From assembly GCA_020437545.1 (NCBI GenBank), contig JAGQWH010000021.1, forward strand, positions 1 through 34,243: DNA of 34,243 nucleotides. The letters are read 5' to 3'. The stretch is from Ignavibacteriota bacterium. GTDB lineage: Bacteria > Bacteroidota > Ignavibacteria > Tepidaquicellales > Tepidaquicellaceae. Below, piece after piece: positions 31,786 through 34,243 of the stretch. The position numbers and the translations under genes were made by a program. The notes under the pieces were generated by a model. That model saw only the letters and a program-made list of their open reading frames with translations. It made no database searches and was not told the DNA's origin. Numbering within the stretch: the first letter of the stretch is position 1; each line of letters begins with the position of its first letter.

Positions 31786-34243
31786 ATGAAAGTGTTTACT
31801 AAGAGTTTATCAGTACTTTTATTAATTTTTTGCGTTTCAGGAAATTTGGCTTTTGCCGCAAATGAGTTGTTCAGAAGCATTGCTAACGGCAACTGGAATT
31901 CAACATCCACGTGGGAAATGTCAACCAACGGCGGATCGTTATGGTTTGCTGCTACAAGTACACCGACAAATCTGAGCAGTACTATCACTATTAACAATAC
32001 AGTGACAGTTACAGAAAATGTTACTGCAGATCAGATCATACTTAGCGGCGGTTCTGATCTTTCAATTGCATCCGGAATTACTCTTACTTATCCGGGTAAT
32101 GGAGGTTCGATTTTGGTATCAGGAAATTCAATATCGGGTGCGGGTACATTCAGGATAGAAGGATCGTTTTTTCTGGATCTGAGACCAAACGGAGTTTTCA
32201 GTGCGGGTTTGAGAGTAGCGTCCGGTACAATCATAGCAACCAGTGGTGCAAGCCCTTATATCGGAAGACTTTACGGTCCCGTAACGGTTGATTCAGGTGC
32301 AATTCTTTCGCCGTCCATGACAGGGAATGTCATAGTATATGCTCTCGAGATATATGGTAATGTTATAAATAACGGAACGTTGACTGCAGGCGGCGGAAAT
32401 AACACTAATCGTAACAAGTATATCAGATTCAAAGGAGAAGAGTTTGTTAATAACGGGGCAGTGACTGTATTTACAATTATTCTTGATACGAATACGACTA
32501 TCTCCGGCGCAGGGACATTTACTCCCTATAGAATTTATATTGATTCAAACGGAAGTGTTACAATGCTTTCTGACATGACATTTTCTCCGGGAAATGATTT
32601 TCATTTTATCAGCGGAGGGACATTGAATCCAAACGGATATACATTAAATTTTACTTCGGCGACTTTAACGCTAAACAGCGGATCAACAATAACCAATTCG
32701 GGATTAATCAGAACTCAAAATACTGTCAACTTAAATTTAAGAGCCGGTTCGAATTTTAACGCTCCGCTGAATGTAAACACAGGCCTTACAAATGCAACGG
32801 ATTTTTCTTCACCTTATGTCGGACGGTTATACGGTCCGGTAACTGTAGATGCCGGAGCAACGCTTGCGCCAACCTTGACTGGGAATGTCATAGTTTATGG
32901 TCTCGAGATTTACGGTAATGTAATTAATAACGGGACTCTGACTGCCGGCGGGGGCAATAACACTAATTTAAACAAGTATATCATTTTCAAAGGAGGTGAA
33001 TTTGTAAATAACGGAACAGTGTCGGTGTTTACAATATCTCTCGATACAAATATAAATATCTCAGGAGCGGGGACTTTTACTCCTTATCGTATCTATGTAG
33101 GCGCAAACGGAAATGCTACAATGCTTTCTGACATGACTTTTTCTCCTGCCCTGGAACTTCACTTTATAAGCGGAGGTATGCTGAATCCAAACGGGAATAC
33201 ATTAAATTTCACTTCGGGTACATTGCAGCTTAACAACGGAGCAATAATTGCCAATTCCGGATTATTCAGAACGCAGAATACCGTTAACTTAAATCTAAGA
33301 GCCGGCTCAAATTTTAACGCTCCGCTCAGAGTAAGTTCAGGGCTTACAAATGCAACTGATTATTCAACACCTTATGTCGGAAGATTATATGGTCCTGTCA
33401 CCGTAGATACGGGAGCAACTCTTGCACCGACTATGACGGGTGGAACTATAGTTTATCATCTTGAATATTACGGGAATGTTACGAACAACGGAACACTTAC
33501 AGCCGGAGGATTCAACAATACCCAGTTTCTCAAGTCAATGAGATTCAAATGTCCTGTATTCGTCAATAACGGACTATTGTCTGTACTGACAGTTAATCTC
33601 GATACAAATCTAACTCTTTCGGGTACAGGATCTTTTACAACCAATGTAAATATTCTCAGCAACAGAAATGTTACTCTCACATCTGATCATCAGTTTAGCT
33701 CAGCAATAATTAACAGCGGTTCAACTTTTACTATCAGCAACAGCAGAGCTAAATTCACTGCTTCAAATCCGATACTTCAAAACGGAAGCTTCATTACAAC
33801 TAATTCAAAAGTAGAATATAACGGAACAGTATTACAGACGATATCTTCCGCCAATATTAATTATAACGGTTTAATAATAAATAATCCTGCCGGCGCAATA
33901 TTAACAGGAAGCTTTACAATTCCTGATACTCTAAGTTTCATATCAGGAGATCTTAATCTGAACGGAAACAACATTACTTTTATGCCCGATGCATATTTAA
34001 ATGAAACTCCGGGAAATCTTGTCTTTGGAAATACAGGATTCTTAGTAACAACAAGAACTTTAGGAGCTCCTTCTGCTCTGAATGTTGCAGGGTTCGGAGC
34101 TCTGCTCACGTCTTCATCAAGTCTTGGCAGTACTGAAATAAAAAGAGGTCATACAGTTCAGAACGGATTAAACGGCGGAACAAGTATTAAAAGATATTAT
34201 GATATTACTCCTGCAAACAATACCGGTCTTAATGCAAGCCTGG
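31786..34243 (+). CDS. large secreted protein with 186-residue tandem repeats (3' end beyond window)
   Basis: An open frame from ATG at 31786 runs 819 codons to the window edge without a stop. Signal peptide: KSLSVLLLIFCVSGNLAFA (6-24), cleaved before ANELF. The following WNSTSTWEM stretch resembles the start of many Ignavibacteria surface proteins. From about residue 156 the sequence is Asn/Thr/Gly-rich, short beta strands, in a repeat of 186 residues: PYIGRLYGPVTVD, PYVGRLYGPVTVD and PYVGRLYGPVTVD recur at bases 32251, 32809 and 33367. After about residue 600 the third copy diverges into other beta-strand sequence. A beta-helix or beta-solenoid stalk with a C-terminal T9SS sorting domain beyond the window is expected from the family but not visible. 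GGAG eight bases upstream of the ATG is the clearest ribosome site in the window. Confidence 0.9.
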   Translation, partial: MKVFTKSLSVLLLIFCVSGNLAFAANELFRSIANGNWNSTSTWEMSTNGGSLWFAATSTPTNLSSTITINNTVTVTENVTADQIILSGGSDLSIASGITLTYPGNGGSILVSGNSISGAGTFRIEGSFFLDLRPNGVFSAGLRVASGTIIATSGASPYIGRLYGPVTVDSGAILSPSMTGNVIVYALEIYGNVINNGTLTAGGGNNTNRNKYIRFKGEEFVNNGAVTVFTIILDTNTTISGAGTFTPYRIYIDSNGSVTMLSDMTFSPGNDFHFISGGTLNPNGYTLNFTSATLTLNSGSTITNSGLIRTQNTVNLNLRAGSNFNAPLNVNTGLTNATDFSSPYVGRLYGPVTVDAGATLAPTLTGNVIVYGLEIYGNVINNGTLTAGGGNNTNLNKYIIFKGGEFVNNGTVSVFTISLDTNINISGAGTFTPYRIYVGANGNATMLSDMTFSPALELHFISGGMLNPNGNTLNFTSGTLQLNNGAIIANSGLFRTQNTVNLNLRAGSNFNAPLRVSSGLTNATDYSTPYVGRLYGPVTVDTGATLAPTMTGGTIVYHLEYYGNVTNNGTLTAGGFNNTQFLKSMRFKCPVFVNNGLLSVLTVNLDTNLTLSGTGSFTTNVNILSNRNVTLTSDHQFSSAIINSGSTFTISNSRAKFTASNPILQNGSFITTNSKVEYNGTVLQTISSANINYNGLIINNPAGAILTGSFTIPDTLSFISGDLNLNGNNITFMPDAYLNETPGNLVFGNTGFLVTTRTLGAPSALNVAGFGALLTSSSSLGSTEIKRGHTVQNGLNGGTSIKRYYDITPANNTGLNASL
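32251..33924 (+). repeat. 558-bp coding tandem repeats
   Basis: Repeat starts at 32251, 32809 and 33367 are exactly 558 bases (186 codons) apart. Copies 1 and 2 are full length and similar over their whole length at DNA level, for example GGGAATGTCATAGT and CTCGAGAT at the same offsets. Copy 3 keeps similarity for about 90 residues and then departs. A partial older copy may precede copy 1, since LRVASG upstream of copy 1 matches LRVSSG upstream of copy 3. The end coordinate is where a third full copy would stop. Confidence 0.85.

Noticed and set aside
33468-34109. Minus-strand open frames opposite the secreted-protein gene
   Set aside because: They are antisense shadows of a repetitive, stop-poor coding sequence; the plus frame has a signal peptide, an SD and in-frame protein repeats.

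Overview
The window is AT-rich bacterial chromosome that most resembles Ignavibacteriota or a nearby Bacteroidota/Chlorobi-group lineage. The evidence is a type IX secretion C-terminal sorting domain with the NYPNPFNPST signature at 14704-16764, a lipid-modified lipoprotein, a Kdo cytidylyltransferase (Gram-negative envelope), almost no Shine-Dalgarno sites, and TTTG-N20-TAnnTTTG promoters of the Bacteroidota type. No rRNA, tRNA, CRISPR array, transposase or phage gene is visible.

Left third (1-11147, minus strand): a sulfatase-centred island. It holds an oxygen-dependent formylglycine-generating enzyme, two CTAGR sulfatases, a DUF1254/DUF1214 lipoprotein, an exported HAD hydrolase, a SAM methyltransferase, a conserved 135-residue membrane protein, a DUF202 membrane protein and an outer-membrane beta-barrel protein. 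The maturase and both sulfatases lack signal peptides, while several neighbours are exported or membrane proteins. This suggests import of a sulfate ester followed by cytoplasmic desulfation. It is the best candidate for an undescribed system here.

11291-14615 (plus): a compact ureide operon of allantoinase, allantoicase, OHCU decarboxylase and HIU hydrolase, covering 5-hydroxyisourate to ureidoglycolate plus urea. Neither urate oxidase nor a ureidoglycolate enzyme is in the window. Its promoter abuts the first start codon, so the mRNA is probably leaderless.

14704-20891 (minus): a T9SS cargo protein, a small membrane protein with a polyprenyl-phosphate sugar transferase, and RecG. 21138-23815 (plus): a helical protein of an unknown family and a signal-less GH5-type glycosidase. 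23872-28498 (minus): a small unknown protein, CTP synthase, the overlapping gatC-kdsB-GNAT operon and a PlsC acyltransferase. 28575-29911 (plus): a GNAT protein and aquaporin Z with a strong terminator. 30035-31456 (minus): a second 473-residue helical protein, homologous to the one at 21138.

31786 to the window end (plus): a large secreted protein, open past the edge, with 186-residue tandem repeats. It is preceded by a promoter with a palindrome in its spacer and by a leader with overlapping inverted repeats that look like an attenuator or pseudoknot.

Intergenic DNA is rich in 7-, 8- and 9-bp tandem repeats and contains six copies of a 14-bp palindromic element, TCCGCCGnnnnRGA.
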